A DNA stretch of 64,000 bases, taken from contig CASHTG010000012.1 in NCBI GenBank assembly GCA_949357655.1, forward strand, positions 806,001 through 870,000, given 5' to 3'. The number at the start of each line of letters is the position of its first letter. Within the stretch, counting starts at the first letter, position 1. This document shows positions 1-11,283 of the stretch, one piece after another. Position numbers and translations under genes: made by a program. The DNA comes from Parascedosporium putredinis (Eukaryota; Ascomycota; Sordariomycetes; Microascales; Microascaceae). The notes beneath the pieces were generated by a model. That model saw only the letters and a list, made by a program, of their open reading frames with translations. It had not been told where the DNA came from and searched no databases.

Positions 1-1194
1 ATGGTACGCTGCTGGTCTATCCACCTCTGTCCAGACCGGACTGGTCCGTGGAACAATGCCCGCTACAAAGCCCATACCCCCTGCTGATAGACTCGCCCCG
101 CACAACTCGTAGTACTGGGGGTGTAGAGTTCCCCGTCTGTACATACATAGTAATGCCCTGATCATGGATTACAACGGCCGCCGCAACTCTAGTGTATGCC
201 TTTTCCCCGGAAGCATAACATTGGCGGCTAGGCGAGCAATCTGTCCCTGTTCTGGCGTTCCTCAGAACATATACTTCAATGCTATTATCGCCGACCAATA
301 CATATGCACTTTCCTCCGCTCTCCCTCCTTCCCTTCCCACCCACCTTTCTCTCTGCTCTCTCATCCAAGAGGTCTTGTGTTGTCGTGACATCCCGTGGGC
401 AGGTAAAGCTCGCTCTTGTCCACTTGCGCGTCTTTCAACCTTGCACCTCCACGAAGGTCGGCATTCCTCCTTCCCTCGCGACCTACACCGTCTAGCAGTC
501 TTGTCTCTTCCCATCCTCTGCTACCAATATCGCTGGTGTGTTGCGGTGCTACCTGCCTTTTACGTGCTGGAGAGCGTCAGTTTCTTGTCGACAGTCCCTC
601 AGCACTGCGTTTTGCGACGACCTACAAAACATTCGACACTCAACCACTGACATCTATACGTCTTGATCGCCCTTCCCCAGAGACTTCAATTTCTTTTCTT
701 CTTTCTTCCACTCTCGGAACCCATCACTGTTGCGAGCTCGCCATATTGGAACTTTTCTATTTTTTTTTTATTTTTTTTTCCCTCGTCATCTCCTTTTCCT
801 GGTTCGCCCAAGCACGAGCCTTGCCAGGAGTGGCCAAAACCAAGATTTCAGGAGTACCTCCACAGCCGTCCTTGCATCTCCTTGTTTCTGCACCAGCCCG
901 CAGTGACACAATCCGATTCACCTAGCTAAAGGAGGTCTCATTTTACTCCGCGTCCGTTGAGAAACCAGGCCTAATTGAACATCAATTGATCGGTATTATC
1001 CTCACGGAAGGGCATCAGACGTCATTGACAAACAGCCAACATCAATCATCTGAACACATCCATCTATAGATCAAACCACCAATTCATCCACAGCCTCCCT
1101 CCCACTCACTAAAAGGCCTTATCTCCCGACAACCTCACAACCACACAAGGCCTTGCTTTCCACCCCCATCGCAACCCTTTCCCCCATATCTTCG
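1..1194. other. Intergenic: left edge and promoter side of the first gene
   Basis: I see no convincing gene. Open frames on both strands are short or low in complexity. The stretch from about 480 to 920 is pyrimidine-rich, with T runs near 760-780, which is usual for fungal promoters. From about 1,000 to 1,190 the plus strand is C/A-rich and looks like a transcribed leader for the gene starting at 1,347. Confidence 0.5.
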
Positions 1195-1303
1195 GTACGT
1201 ACATATGTAGTCACTTGAATCTACCATGGGCGTTTTTGGATTGGATGTGGTCCTTTCACCTGGGCCCGATTCTTTAACAAGTAGTTCATATCCTAACACG
1301 CAG
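1195..1303 (+). other. Probable 5'-UTR intron
   Basis: A GTACGT donor at 1,195, a TCCTAAC branch-point-like motif at 1,290-1,296 and an ACGCAG acceptor ending at 1,303 define a 109-base intron upstream of the first ATG. An alternative acceptor (CTCCTTAG) lies about 13 bases further on. This is inferred from consensus only; transcript reads would decide it. Confidence 0.5.
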
Positions 1304-1346
1304 TCGTCTCCTTAGTCCACCCCACGATTACATCAAACCCCTCAAA

Positions 1347-1867
1347 ATGGCGTATCCCACGATAATAGAAGAGAGGTCGGAGACACCGACACCGACGCAG
1401 CCCCCGTTGCCCATTTAACTGTCGCGACGAATCACGTCGCGTCCCCTAAGAAGTCGGACTCGTCGCTAAGCGCCGCCTCGACCACATTATCTTCCTCCGC
1501 GGAGAAGGGCTTCAACGTTCATGTCGACGACCAAATCACAACGCCGCTCTCTCTCCAGCAATCGAACCCTTTCGACACGGATATCGAAGCCATTATCCCC
1601 GTCACCCAATCTGACTCGCGGCGTAAGTCGGCCACAATGGCAAGGGGCGATTGCCAAGTCTGGCCAGGCCAGGAGCACTGGAAACAAAAGGCGAAGGCTG
1701 CCAAACGCGCCCGGTCGTGTGCTTGGATGGCCTCGCTTAGCAGGCGGACTCGGATTGCGGTAAAGATTGCCATCATCCTCCTCATCATCGGCATCGCCGT
1801 TGGCATTGGTTTTGGCATCAGCAAGCCGCTTGGCGCCCCAATCTGGGGAACTCCCGATGGTCACTAA
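1347..1867 (+). CDS. Small conserved single-pass membrane protein, function unknown (one frameshift)
   Basis: The reading opens at the ATG at 1,347 but shifts after three codons. Adding one base to the CCC run at 1,356-1,358 joins it to a frame that stays open to the TAA at 1,865-1,867 and gives about 173 residues. The N-terminal two thirds is Ser/Thr/Asp-rich and looks disordered. A conserved-looking segment around residues 105-125 has a Cys-Gln-Val-Trp-Pro-Gly motif and a His-Trp-Lys-Gln-Lys motif. One hydrophobic helix of Ile/Val/Leu/Gly follows at about residues 142-162, preceded by basic residues, with a short tail ending in Ile-Trp-Gly. This arrangement resembles an uncharacterised family I recall from many Pezizomycotina; no function is known to me. 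The basic side before the helix suggests an N-in, C-out single-pass topology. A leader intron probably precedes it. Confidence 0.6.
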
Positions 1868-3301
1868 ACTAGGCGGGCAAGGCATGAGATATAGTAGACC
1901 ACTACCTATCGCCTGGCGGCTTAAAGAAGCCCTCCCCTCTCCTTTTCACGACGGTACACAGCAGCAGGCCGCCTTGAATTCCTCCTCAAATTTCTCCTTA
2001 CTCAATCTTACCCCTCTCTCCATTCCCGCTCCTTGTGCGGACAGCGCAGGACGTACCTTGGAGACACGGTCACACCCACGAAGAACCGAGACCAGTGTGT
2101 CATCCGTCGAATACGCCATTTTTCAACCTCATAAATATCCTTTTTAAATCACACTTCCTACCTTCTACCTGCAGTGGACGGCGTTCAACTTTTCTTCTCT
2201 ATACTACAAGCATGACGACGGAGTTTTGATCTCTTGCTTCCTTTTTCTCCCCTTGGTTCGCCTATCTTGTCCGTTTCGTCTGGAGTTTGTCTTTTATCTG
2301 CTGAAGCGCATGTACTGTGGACACAGGGCGCCTTTTTCTTGTGTTGGGCGCAAACTCTTGATTCCTGGCCGGCAGTCTTTTTATCGCACTACTAGCAAAA
2401 GAAAGCGAACGCAATCACTTATGTCTTCAATGTTCAGTCTTTCCATCAAGATATCTCTTTAGTACTATCTTTGACGTCCCCATCTTGGTTTCCCCGTTGT
2501 CTGTGTGTCGTGTTGCGGGCCCCGTAGCCCTTGTTCCTCATGTGTGGTGTATGGCCATCCCAGTGTTTGGCACTCTCGATGGCTTGGTGTGTGGGCAGAA
2601 ACTTGGATTCCTGTTGGGCCACTCGAAGAAACTCTACGTTCTTCGCAATACTAACGGAGCCTTTCTTGTTTACAGGGTGTAGTAACATGGGATAGAATAG
2701 AGGTTACCAGTTAATGATGGAGAGACGAGGCTTGTTTTTTTGCCCATAAACCTCGCTCCCTCTTCTTTGCCTTATATGTCCAATTGGTCTCCACCTAGCG
2801 CTTACGTTTTGCCTGCTACATGTCGGCAAGACGAGTTCGGTCCTAAGCCCAAATACTCCTTGTCGGGTGCTGGAGTGTTATTGGGGTGCCTTTATGGATA
2901 CCAGAGCCCTCCCCATCAATCCACACTCTGCATTACCCCCAATAAGGGGAATGTAAGCAACTCGCCGATATCGTCATCTCATGGAGGGCAGTACGAAGGA
3001 AAAGTATCAGCCACCTCATTCTATGCAACATAAAAAGAAGAATGTGCGTCAAACCGTGAGAAAAGATAAGGGCGATGACAGGATATATGTACATACATGT
3101 TGGTATTAAAAGAGGAGAGTGTGCTTTACTATATTACCTTTGATACGATAATGATACAATTCTATAAATCTCGAACCGTCCATGCGGTTATCCACTTCCT
3201 GGCTTAGATGCCGCCAAATCCTCCGGTTTGGGCCTACGATGGCGCCGACTCCGCTACCTAGACTTGGCCGAGGGCACAACGCACACCCACCGTATTACCT
3301 T
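1868..3301. other. Intergenic between convergent genes
   Basis: This stretch separates the 3' ends of the plus-strand membrane-protein gene and the minus-strand MFS gene. It should hold both 3' UTRs. No open frame has recognisable protein features. The largest (2,740-3,033) is compositionally unremarkable and lacks a gene-like context. Confidence 0.5.
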
Positions 3302-5555
3302 TTACCCTGACTTTTCCTCCGTTTCATCTCTTCCTACTCCCACCTCCTCCACGCCACCCTTGGGCTTTTCCTTGACACTCCTCCACTCCATAGCCAAAGC
3401 AAAAGGGATGGCGAGGGAGGCCATGATGAGACCGATCATAAACACCCGGCTCAGGGCTCCGTTGTACTCCTTGATGACTCGACTTCTTAGGTCAGTCGGG
3501 ACAGACTCGATGAGCGTCGTAGCTCCGGTGTCCGAGAGGAGATTCACATCAAAGCCTTCGACGCCGGAGAGCCTCTTCAGAAGCTCAGAGGAAAAGACAC
3601 TCTGGCCGACGGAAACGAAGATGGAGCCGCCCAGCTGCTGGCCAAAGATCATGAGGGCGGTGCCCACAGGAACATCAATATGCGGGAGGACGGTCTGGGC
3701 GGCAAGGTTGGGTACCTGAAAGGAGAAGCCAAGGCCGAAGCCGTAGAGGACTTGGTAGCCAATCCATTTGGCGGGGCCAGATTCGGGGTCAGGGTCATGA
3801 GGCACGCGCAGCCGGCAACGGCGATGAGAGACCCCGCGAAGAGAGGCGGGAGGTAAGGGCCCACCTTGGAGATGAACCCACCGGATAGGCCGCCAGCGAC
3901 GAGGAGGGCAAGGACGAGCGGGAGGGTCTTGATACCGGAGTCAACGGCGGTGGCGCCGAGGATGGCCTGGAACCAGATGGGGAGGAAATAGACCATGATC
4001 ATCATGTGGCTGCCGATACAGATGGTGATCATGGTGGCGGCGGGAATGCTGCGGGTTGATGTGATGACGCGGGGCGGGATGGTCGCCGTGTCCGGGAGCA
4101 GGGCCTGGATGACGCAGAAGGCGACGAGGAGAACGCCTGCGACGACGAAGAGGGCGATGATGACGCCGCTATTCCACTACACAATATCCAAAATGAGTCA
4201 GTCAGTAAGTTGTTTCTTTTTCTTTTATTTTCACATCCTCTTTTATTTTCCCTTTTATGTCCTCGGGGACGAGCTTGAACATCAACAGGATATCTGACAA
4301 CAAGGGACTGGTACTCACGGCATACTTGACACCCCCATTGCAGGGCGAGCAATAGGCACACGATTCCAGGAATAAAGGCCGTCATTCCCACAAAGTCCAG
4401 CTGCCTAACCTTGCTCCATACCCCGGATTGGGCAGGTTTCGCCTGAAGGCCGGCTTCCTCCGAGGTGTGATCGCTGCTTGGTCCAGCCCGATCCTGATCT
4501 GCCTCCGCGGTGGATTTGGGGACCTTGAGGCAGAAGAAAATCACTGCGATAGCGACGGCGCCAAAGGGCAGGTTGATATAGAAGCACCACCTCCAGGTGA
4601 CGTGGGTAGTTAGGGCGCCGCCGACAAGGGGGCCGACAACAGAGGCGATGCCGAAAACGGCCCCGAAGAGGCTCTGCATGATTGGTCGTTTTCGGAGCGG
4701 CATGGCGTTGACAAGGATGACAATCTTGTGAGAATCAATACTGTTAGTTTTGTATGGTTTTATGCCTTCACTGTTCTTTTTTCGGTTCGCTCTGCACACG
4801 ATTATAGACTGGTGGAGACGATAAAAAATACCAAGCACGCGATGGATGAAGACTTACGCAGCCGGAGAAGAGACCGGCGGAACCGGCACCGGCGATGGCG
4901 CGGCCGGCGATGAACATGCTGGACCCGATGGCGGCGCCGCAAAGGGCGGAGCCGATCTCGAATAGGAGGACGGTGACGAGGAAGACAGTCTTGATATTCC
5001 AAAAGGTATAGAGTTTTCCGTACGTGAGTTGAAGGGCGCCGTTGGTGAGCATGTAGGCGCTTCCGTACCAACCCACATCGGTGACGGAACCGAAAGCATC
5101 GGTGATTTCGGGAATGGCTGTGGCTATGATGAGGCGGTCCTACACAATCTGCATCAGCAAATAATTTCTGGTTCATATGGGGGAAAAAGGAAGAAAAAAG
5201 GAATCATTGATAGATCAATTGTATTCCGATATGAAAGGTTATTTCAAATGGAAAAGAAAAAGAAACAAGATTCTGGGGGAGCCTCGAAGGACTCAAGGCA
5301 ACGTACGAGAGCGACAAGAAACATGCTCGTCATAAGGGAGAATAGAAGCAAAACCAAGGCCACTCCCTTAGGATAATGAGCTGGATCCTCGATAGAGGCT
5401 TCGTCGAGCACACTTGGTACTTTGTCGTCGCTCGCGCCGTTACCTATCCGCGGTGTTCCCGGCGGGTCGGATCCCGCCACGGCAGAGGGGCTCGGCTCCT
5501 TGGCATCTGAGCTTAAAGGTAAGGCGTTGCCCTCGGGGGTTTTAGAGATACCCAT
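3302..5555 (-). CDS. MFS drug/H+ antiporter, 14-TM type (two frameshifts, three introns)
   Basis: This encodes a proton-driven export pump of the plasma membrane or vacuole, about 604 residues. Exons are 5,555-5,307, 5,139-4,858, 4,724-4,319 and 4,176-3,302; the introns have GTACGT, GTAAGT and GTGAGT donors. The start is the ATG at 5,555; the frame is open above it but only from a GTG. A soluble Ser/Pro-rich N-terminus is followed by TM1. The family motif Leu-Asp-Arg-x-Ile-Ile-Ala-Thr-Ala-Ile-Pro spans the first splice junction. The antiporter motif C (Gly-Pro-Leu-Val-Gly-Gly) is near 4,630. The Gly-Gln-Gln-Leu-Gly-Gly-Ser motif late in the protein is typical of the 14-TM (DHA2-like) efflux group. 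Frameshifts lie at the C run on the plus strand at 4,332-4,336 (needs two more bases or one fewer) and at GGGG 3,785-3,788 (one base missing). A Zn2Cys6 regulator lies upstream in the same orientation. The substrate cannot be inferred. Confidence 0.88.
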
Positions 5556-8447
5556 CGCGATGGATAGACAGAGGTTTTTAGGCCTGTCTGTCAAGCCGGA
5601 AGGTTGAGGTTGAGCCAAGAAGAACAGCACACTAGGGCATGAAGAGTCTATTCGGTTGTGTAAATGAAGCCTGATGAGAGGATGAAAACGATGATACTGT
5701 ATTAATACCTAAGAGAAGACACAACACGAAAGAAAAACCCTTGGACAATGTGCTACTACTGTTTATATATCTAGCTAGCTTCGGCGATGAAAATCCGACC
5801 GGTCACGGACGCGTGCAGGAGTATCGGGTATCTAGCCATCGGGCGTGCCCGGCAACCATAGACTGGCCGAAATCACTGGCTCTTCAAAGAATAGAGGGAA
5901 AAAAGAAAGATAACAATAACAGGACCGCCGTTATCATATCCTTTAAAATGAACACAACAGCTCAGTTTCCTCCGAAAGGGCGCAATAGGATGGCGAACGA
6001 ATGCAAGATCCAATAGTTGCAACCCTCCTCGAGTAGACGCCGCGTGGTCGTAAAAAAGCGAGATACGGAGATTGAAAAACAGCACAAGGGCGACGGGTGA
6101 TCAGGCGACAACCTAACCCGATTGCAGGGGCTCAATAGTAGATGGTAGAGTCGTCGAAATTGTCTTAGTTGGAGATTTTAGCAGACCGCCGCGAGCAACC
6201 GTGGTCCCTGTGTAAGTCAGTCTCTGTGGCTGCACAGCGGAGGCACAGCTGAGGCACAGCAGAACGTCGAATCTAAATCCCCGCTGAAAAGAACGATGGG
6301 TAGTAATCGGTGCGTTGACGGGCTGCTTCGCACTGCAGTCTTCTTTCTGCTTTCTCTTCTTCCCCATTTTCAACTCGGAGACGAAGCGAGGTAGGGGACA
6401 TGCGCAGGCGGGCATGACGGGTTTATCACTTAGTTCGCCAGCATCGGGCTCGGGTTAGCCAACTCCCGTCACTCGGGCAATTCGGTCAGCTCGGGTACGT
6501 CGGTTTCCTTCGTTTCCGACTATCAAATCGGGCCCGCTTCTCCTAGCGTATCAAGTCCGAGGTTTAGGTCTCCGAAGGAATTGAAGGGCCCGCAGCAACT
6601 AATGTATTAGACCTCAGCCTTACCAACGTGGGACGGAAAAGAAACTATGCCTTTATGCTTATCCTGGCGCAATTCGAATGCTCATAAATCGATTTAGAGT
6701 TGATCGAGCTTCTCGAACTAGACTGAAGGCCACACCAAGACGGGCCTCATGCACAACTACACTAAGTTCTCCTCGGTGCAGCTGCCATTTCGACTAAAGG
6801 CTGCAAGACAAGAGTTTAGCTTAGACTCAATGCCGAAATCCCGAACACATCTCAAGATATGTGACACACAACCTGCGTCCCTCTCCATCGCGAACCATGC
6901 CCTTGGTAACCTAAAGATGCCAAGTTCAGCCTCCTTTCCTCATCTTCGTTACATTGACTAAGGAAGCGATGGACCCTTCAAACGGTATCTAAATATATAC
7001 CGACATCTACATCGCATATGCGTTCGCTCCACGTGCGTGCCACATGGCATCCTCGTTCTCAGCTGAGCCTCTGCGGGCAAGCCCCTCCTCTCCTTGCTCC
7101 AGACGGAAGGCTCGGGAACCACCTCCGGGAACCCACAACCATGTTTAGATTCCGAAGATGTCATGAGCTTTGCTTCCCTTTCACCAAGTCATCTCTTATG
7201 TAAATTTGCCGGACAGGCTGAAACTATTTGCCTCTCCAACCTAAGCGTTGCAGGTCTCAGCCGGGTTTCCACTCACCGAGCTCCGGTGCCATCATGATCT
7301 CGTCCTCGTCCACAAAATCTCTCGCAATCAAACCCGTCTCCTACCGAAAATTTTCGAACTATACAGAAAGGGCTACAGGAAAGCCGCTGAGATGCCTTTG
7401 TTCTCTCCCAGCGGATGCGGGCTAGAACTTGGAGGCCGAAGCCCAACCTCATCCGCGAGGCCGGAAAAGTTGTGGTTGATGCCTTCACCATTTCGCCTTG
7501 GTGTATGAACGAGTAAGACCGGAGAGATGCGGTAACCCCCTCCCCGCCATTTCCCCTCATCGGACTTGCTCGGGCTCGTCCAACTGTCCGGGACCCCGAC
7601 TTCGTCACGCTCTAGGTGCCCTGCGAGCCACTCCGGTTCGCTGGTGCTGACCAATCCCACGCCGGCCTGGCTTGGGTCCTACTCAGTCGGAACTCCTGTT
7701 TATATGCTCTGATCGCCATCATGCTGCTTGAGGCTATTTCAAAACCGTCCATTTTTTCTTTTTAACGGCTCTTGGCCCATTACACCAGCGTAACCCAGAG
7801 GGCGCGATTCACTTCTCTCCTCTCACCGCAACCTAGTTTAAGCAGTCATGGCAATGTCACACCTTACAGCCTACGCGTTCCACTTGCAACATTCATCGAG
7901 AAAGAGAGAGATTTGAAAGAAGATTCCTATTCGTACAGCTAAGCCCCAAAGCGGAGAGTCTCATTTCTTCCCTATCATCATCATGGTGGTGATTCATAGT
8001 GTATACCTCGGTAAGTTCCAGGCTTATCAGGTAAACCACCTCCCTGTCCCCCAAAGGATCAAACAGGACACACAAGCAAGAAAGAAGCAAAGCAAAAACC
8101 GTTCCTCCATCGATCTAAACCAGGACAATAAGAAATGTATAGATATATGCTTGGGAGAGGAAGCCATGAAAAGGGCGAGAGCTGTCCAGTCCAGCTTGAA
8201 GTGGGGAGTGATTGTATGGTGATGGTACAAATATGCTGGAATAGGCGAGTGGATACCGTGCCTTTTCCTGACATTAGATGGGGTATATGGGTATTAACCT
8301 TCTTCAACTCCCAAATTCCAAATGACACGACTGCGACCAAATCCAATGCGGGCGTACGCCTCACGATGGAAGGGCCGAAAAAGAGATGGGGCGCGCGGGC
8401 GCGCGGGGAGGGGCGGGGAAGGGGGCGAATGGCCGCTCCCCATGCGG
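5556..8447. other. Intergenic between the MFS gene and the Zn2Cys6 regulator
   Basis: This should contain the MFS promoter (right of 5,556) and the regulator's 3' UTR (left of 8,448). No supported gene is present. Between about 6,440 and 6,520 the hexamer CTCGGG recurs, and the composition to about 7,700 differs mildly from its surroundings. It could be an old decayed repeat, but I find no terminal repeats or protein remnant to support that. Confidence 0.4.
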
Positions 8448-11283
8448 CTACCAGTGGTGCCCCATATTAGGGCCCATAGCACCAAATCCCATTCCGGGGC
8501 CAGGTCCCTGTTGACCCTGCCCCGAGGCCATGCTTTCGGCAAACATATCCCAGTCCACCGGGCCGATGTCCATCAGCCCCGGCCCAAAAGTCGCGGTATC
8601 GGCCCCAGCCATGACGCTACCACCGTGCGCCGGCCCAAACTCCCATTTCATGGACGCGCCCGACAATTCCCGGGAGCTGGGCTTGTGATTGGTTCCCATC
8701 ACGCTCACCGCCGACGATGTCATGCTAATGGGGGTCGCCGATTCGGACATCCTGCCGTCGGGGAGGCCCTTGATCAACTCCTGCACGAAGTGGGGCACAA
8801 CCGCCGTTTGCCCTTGTTGCGCAAGCGCCTGGGTGCGTCCTCCACGCCTTCAGGACAAACGACCGCAGGGTGACGTTGGCCTTTTGCGACATATCGAACA
8901 GCTCTTCGTGATACCTGTACATCATCTCCAGCCCCGTCCACGCCCGATCAACGTACGATCCCGTCTGCCGTGTGATCATCTGCCCCACCAGTGCCGTAAT
9001 CATCTCGATTTGGAAATGTAGCCTGCAGTACCAAAAGAAGCCTTTGGTATTCATCATGTCGTACATATCCATATTGCTCTCGAGGTTGAGCACGCCGAGG
9101 CGAAAGAGATTATCATCTGTCGTGAAAATCTCCGTTCCGTATTCGGGCAGTTCTGTCAACGGCGTGAAAAGCTCCTGCACCTTGGTCGATATTATGTGGG
9201 GAAACTTAGAGGCGACCAAGTGCGCCGCCCCGCGCCCGGATCGATATACTTCTCTTGCACCCTCGCAATATCCGCGCTCAGCTGACCCATCAAAGTCTTG
9301 TATTTTTGTTGCTGGTTCGCGTCCACGAGGCCGGCGGACCCATCCCGAGGTCGATCCTTGGCACCAATAGACTCGACGTCAAATCCAAGAATCGCGGCCT
9401 CGAACCCAGGGAACTGGTGGTGCACTTTGATGATGAAACCCCAAACTGTCGCCATTAGGAGGCAAAATCCCATCTCGGTTGGCCCTTCCCTTTCCTGGAT
9501 AGGCTCAGAAGATCCGGGGAAGAGATCGGCGTCGTTAACGTTTCGCGGCACCTTGGTGGTCCAGTTGACGGATACAACCGGATAGGACATGCCTGATAAG
9601 AGCGCCCACATGGCATCTAGGATCACCAATTGCCACCATAGTCTTCGCCGCATCTCCGTTTCAAAGGGCGTGAGGTTAAGACTCTCGCCGTCCCGGTGAA
9701 GCCCCATCTTCTGCGCGATTCGAATACAAACGCCGCTAAAGATCCATGACGCATGACGCGTGTGACGCCCAAGAAGTGCAAGCTAGAATCCCAAGAAGTT
9801 AGTCACATGTATTCTAGGTTGGGAAACTTGGCCGGGCACCGGGATAAAGGCTGCCCCGGCTAGGTAGGGATAGGTACCTGATAGAATGCGAGGGATTGGA
9901 GGATTAAAAGGTCATAAGTTTTCATGAAATTGACCTTCATGAGCGCCGCTCGGACACCTGATGTAAATTTCTTCAAGGCCGTTTCCCGAGGCAAACCTAG
10001 CATTTGGCGCGATTCCGAGTCGGACATGGCAAAAACGGCGATGCTAAAGATCGAAAAGAGGAGGGGTTGATAATTGGCCGGAACGTTCCAGTTGCCGCTC
10101 GCGACCTCCACCACGTAGGGCTGGACGGATGGCACATGTATGATTTTGCAGAGGGGGTTGACCCTTTCGAGGAAAATTTGCCACAGGCGGAAAACGTGCA
10201 CGGGTTCCGGATATGCGTCGTCGATGCTCATGCTGGCATAGTCGCCGAGAAGAAGATCAGTGGCATCTTCGGGGGTGGGGGCTTCAGAAGCCAAGGTGCT
10301 GTGGTCTTCGGCCTCATCCACCTCGATGATTCTCCGCATCTCGTTGAGCTAGAGCAGACGCGCATGTTAGCTTAAGCTTCTAGAGACTGAAGCGGCCGGA
10401 CACAACCGAAAATGATGATGTGACAATGAAAATGAAGGAAAAAGAAAAAGACCGGCCCCTCGATCACCCCTCGACATCGCACAGCGCGTGCACCCGAAAG
10501 CGCACCAACCGGTCCCAAAAGCGAAGCCAAACGTACCTCATCATGAAGCTTAGACCAGAGAAAGCTGTCTACAAAGCGAGTGCTTCCATCTTCAACCACA
10601 ACCTTTCCAGCAGGTGCCCATGGTGGCATGGGCTCGGGATATTTGGAAGGATCGCGGGCAATCATAGAACTTCGGTTGCCAACCGAAGTGGGAATCGATT
10701 CGTTGATGGCGCTCAGGGCAGCGGCCGTGGCCTCGGGCTCGCTGGATGCAGCCGCCGACGCATAGTTTTTGAGCAGAGCCTCGCACCGGGCGAGCCTTTC
10801 TTGAAGATCTTGATTTGGCCGCCGCCTCTTCCGGGCTGGAGCCGGAGTGCTCGGCGTACATGTTACACTAGCCTAAGACAGAGTTAGAAAAGCCATTGGT
10901 ACGAGGCAGGGCGCACAGCGTAAGAAATCTCGTAACGAAGCGCGGCACGCGACACAATAAAGAATGTGGTGAAGCAAGAAAGGGAAGCGGCATCGCTGGC
11001 CAATTCAAGAGGGACTCGCGTTGTTCAGCATGTGAGCGCCGTGGGGCGCTTGACAAGCATAAGGGACATGGAATGTGTACCCATACGTCTGGTGTGGACG
11101 AGAAGACAAAGGGGGAAGGCGAGGGAGAAGAAGCAGGCATACTTTGACGCAGTTGGAACAAGGGGTGTTCCGGTCACATTTGATTTTTCGGTGCTGGCAG
11201 AGAACACAAGCAAGGACTCTCGGCGCTTTGCCTGCAGCCGTAGAGGTGGAAGAAGGCGTCGGGGCACCCGTGGAGGAGGACAT
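8448..11283 (-). CDS. Zn2Cys6 transcription factor with fungal-trans domain (two frameshifts, three introns)
   Basis: This is a nuclear DNA-binding regulator of about 761 residues. Exons are 11,283-11,143, 10,872-10,537, 10,348-9,878 and 9,782-8,448. The ATG at 11,283 is the only in-frame one ahead of the zinc cluster. The cluster follows the C-x2-C-x6-C-x5-C-x2-C-x6-C pattern exactly, and the first intron (10,873-11,142) separates Cys5 from Cys6. A basic linker Arg-Lys-Arg-Arg-Arg comes next. The middle of the protein carries the fungal-specific regulator domain, including Arg-Arg-Arg-Leu-Trp-Trp near 9,650. The C-terminus is Gly/Met/Pro-rich. A one-base gap at CCCC 9,228-9,231 (plus strand) and a second shift near 8,842 (two more bases or one fewer) interrupt exon 4. 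The downstream MFS gene in the same orientation is a plausible target; that is inference from position. Confidence 0.85.

Noticed and set aside
17..514. 165-codon minus-strand frame at the left edge
   Set aside because: Its composition is arginine-rich without domains and it mirrors a pyrimidine-rich promoter-like strand.
6440..7700. Decayed transposable element between the MFS and regulator genes
   Set aside because: Composition is slightly different, but there are no terminal repeats, target duplications or protein remnants.
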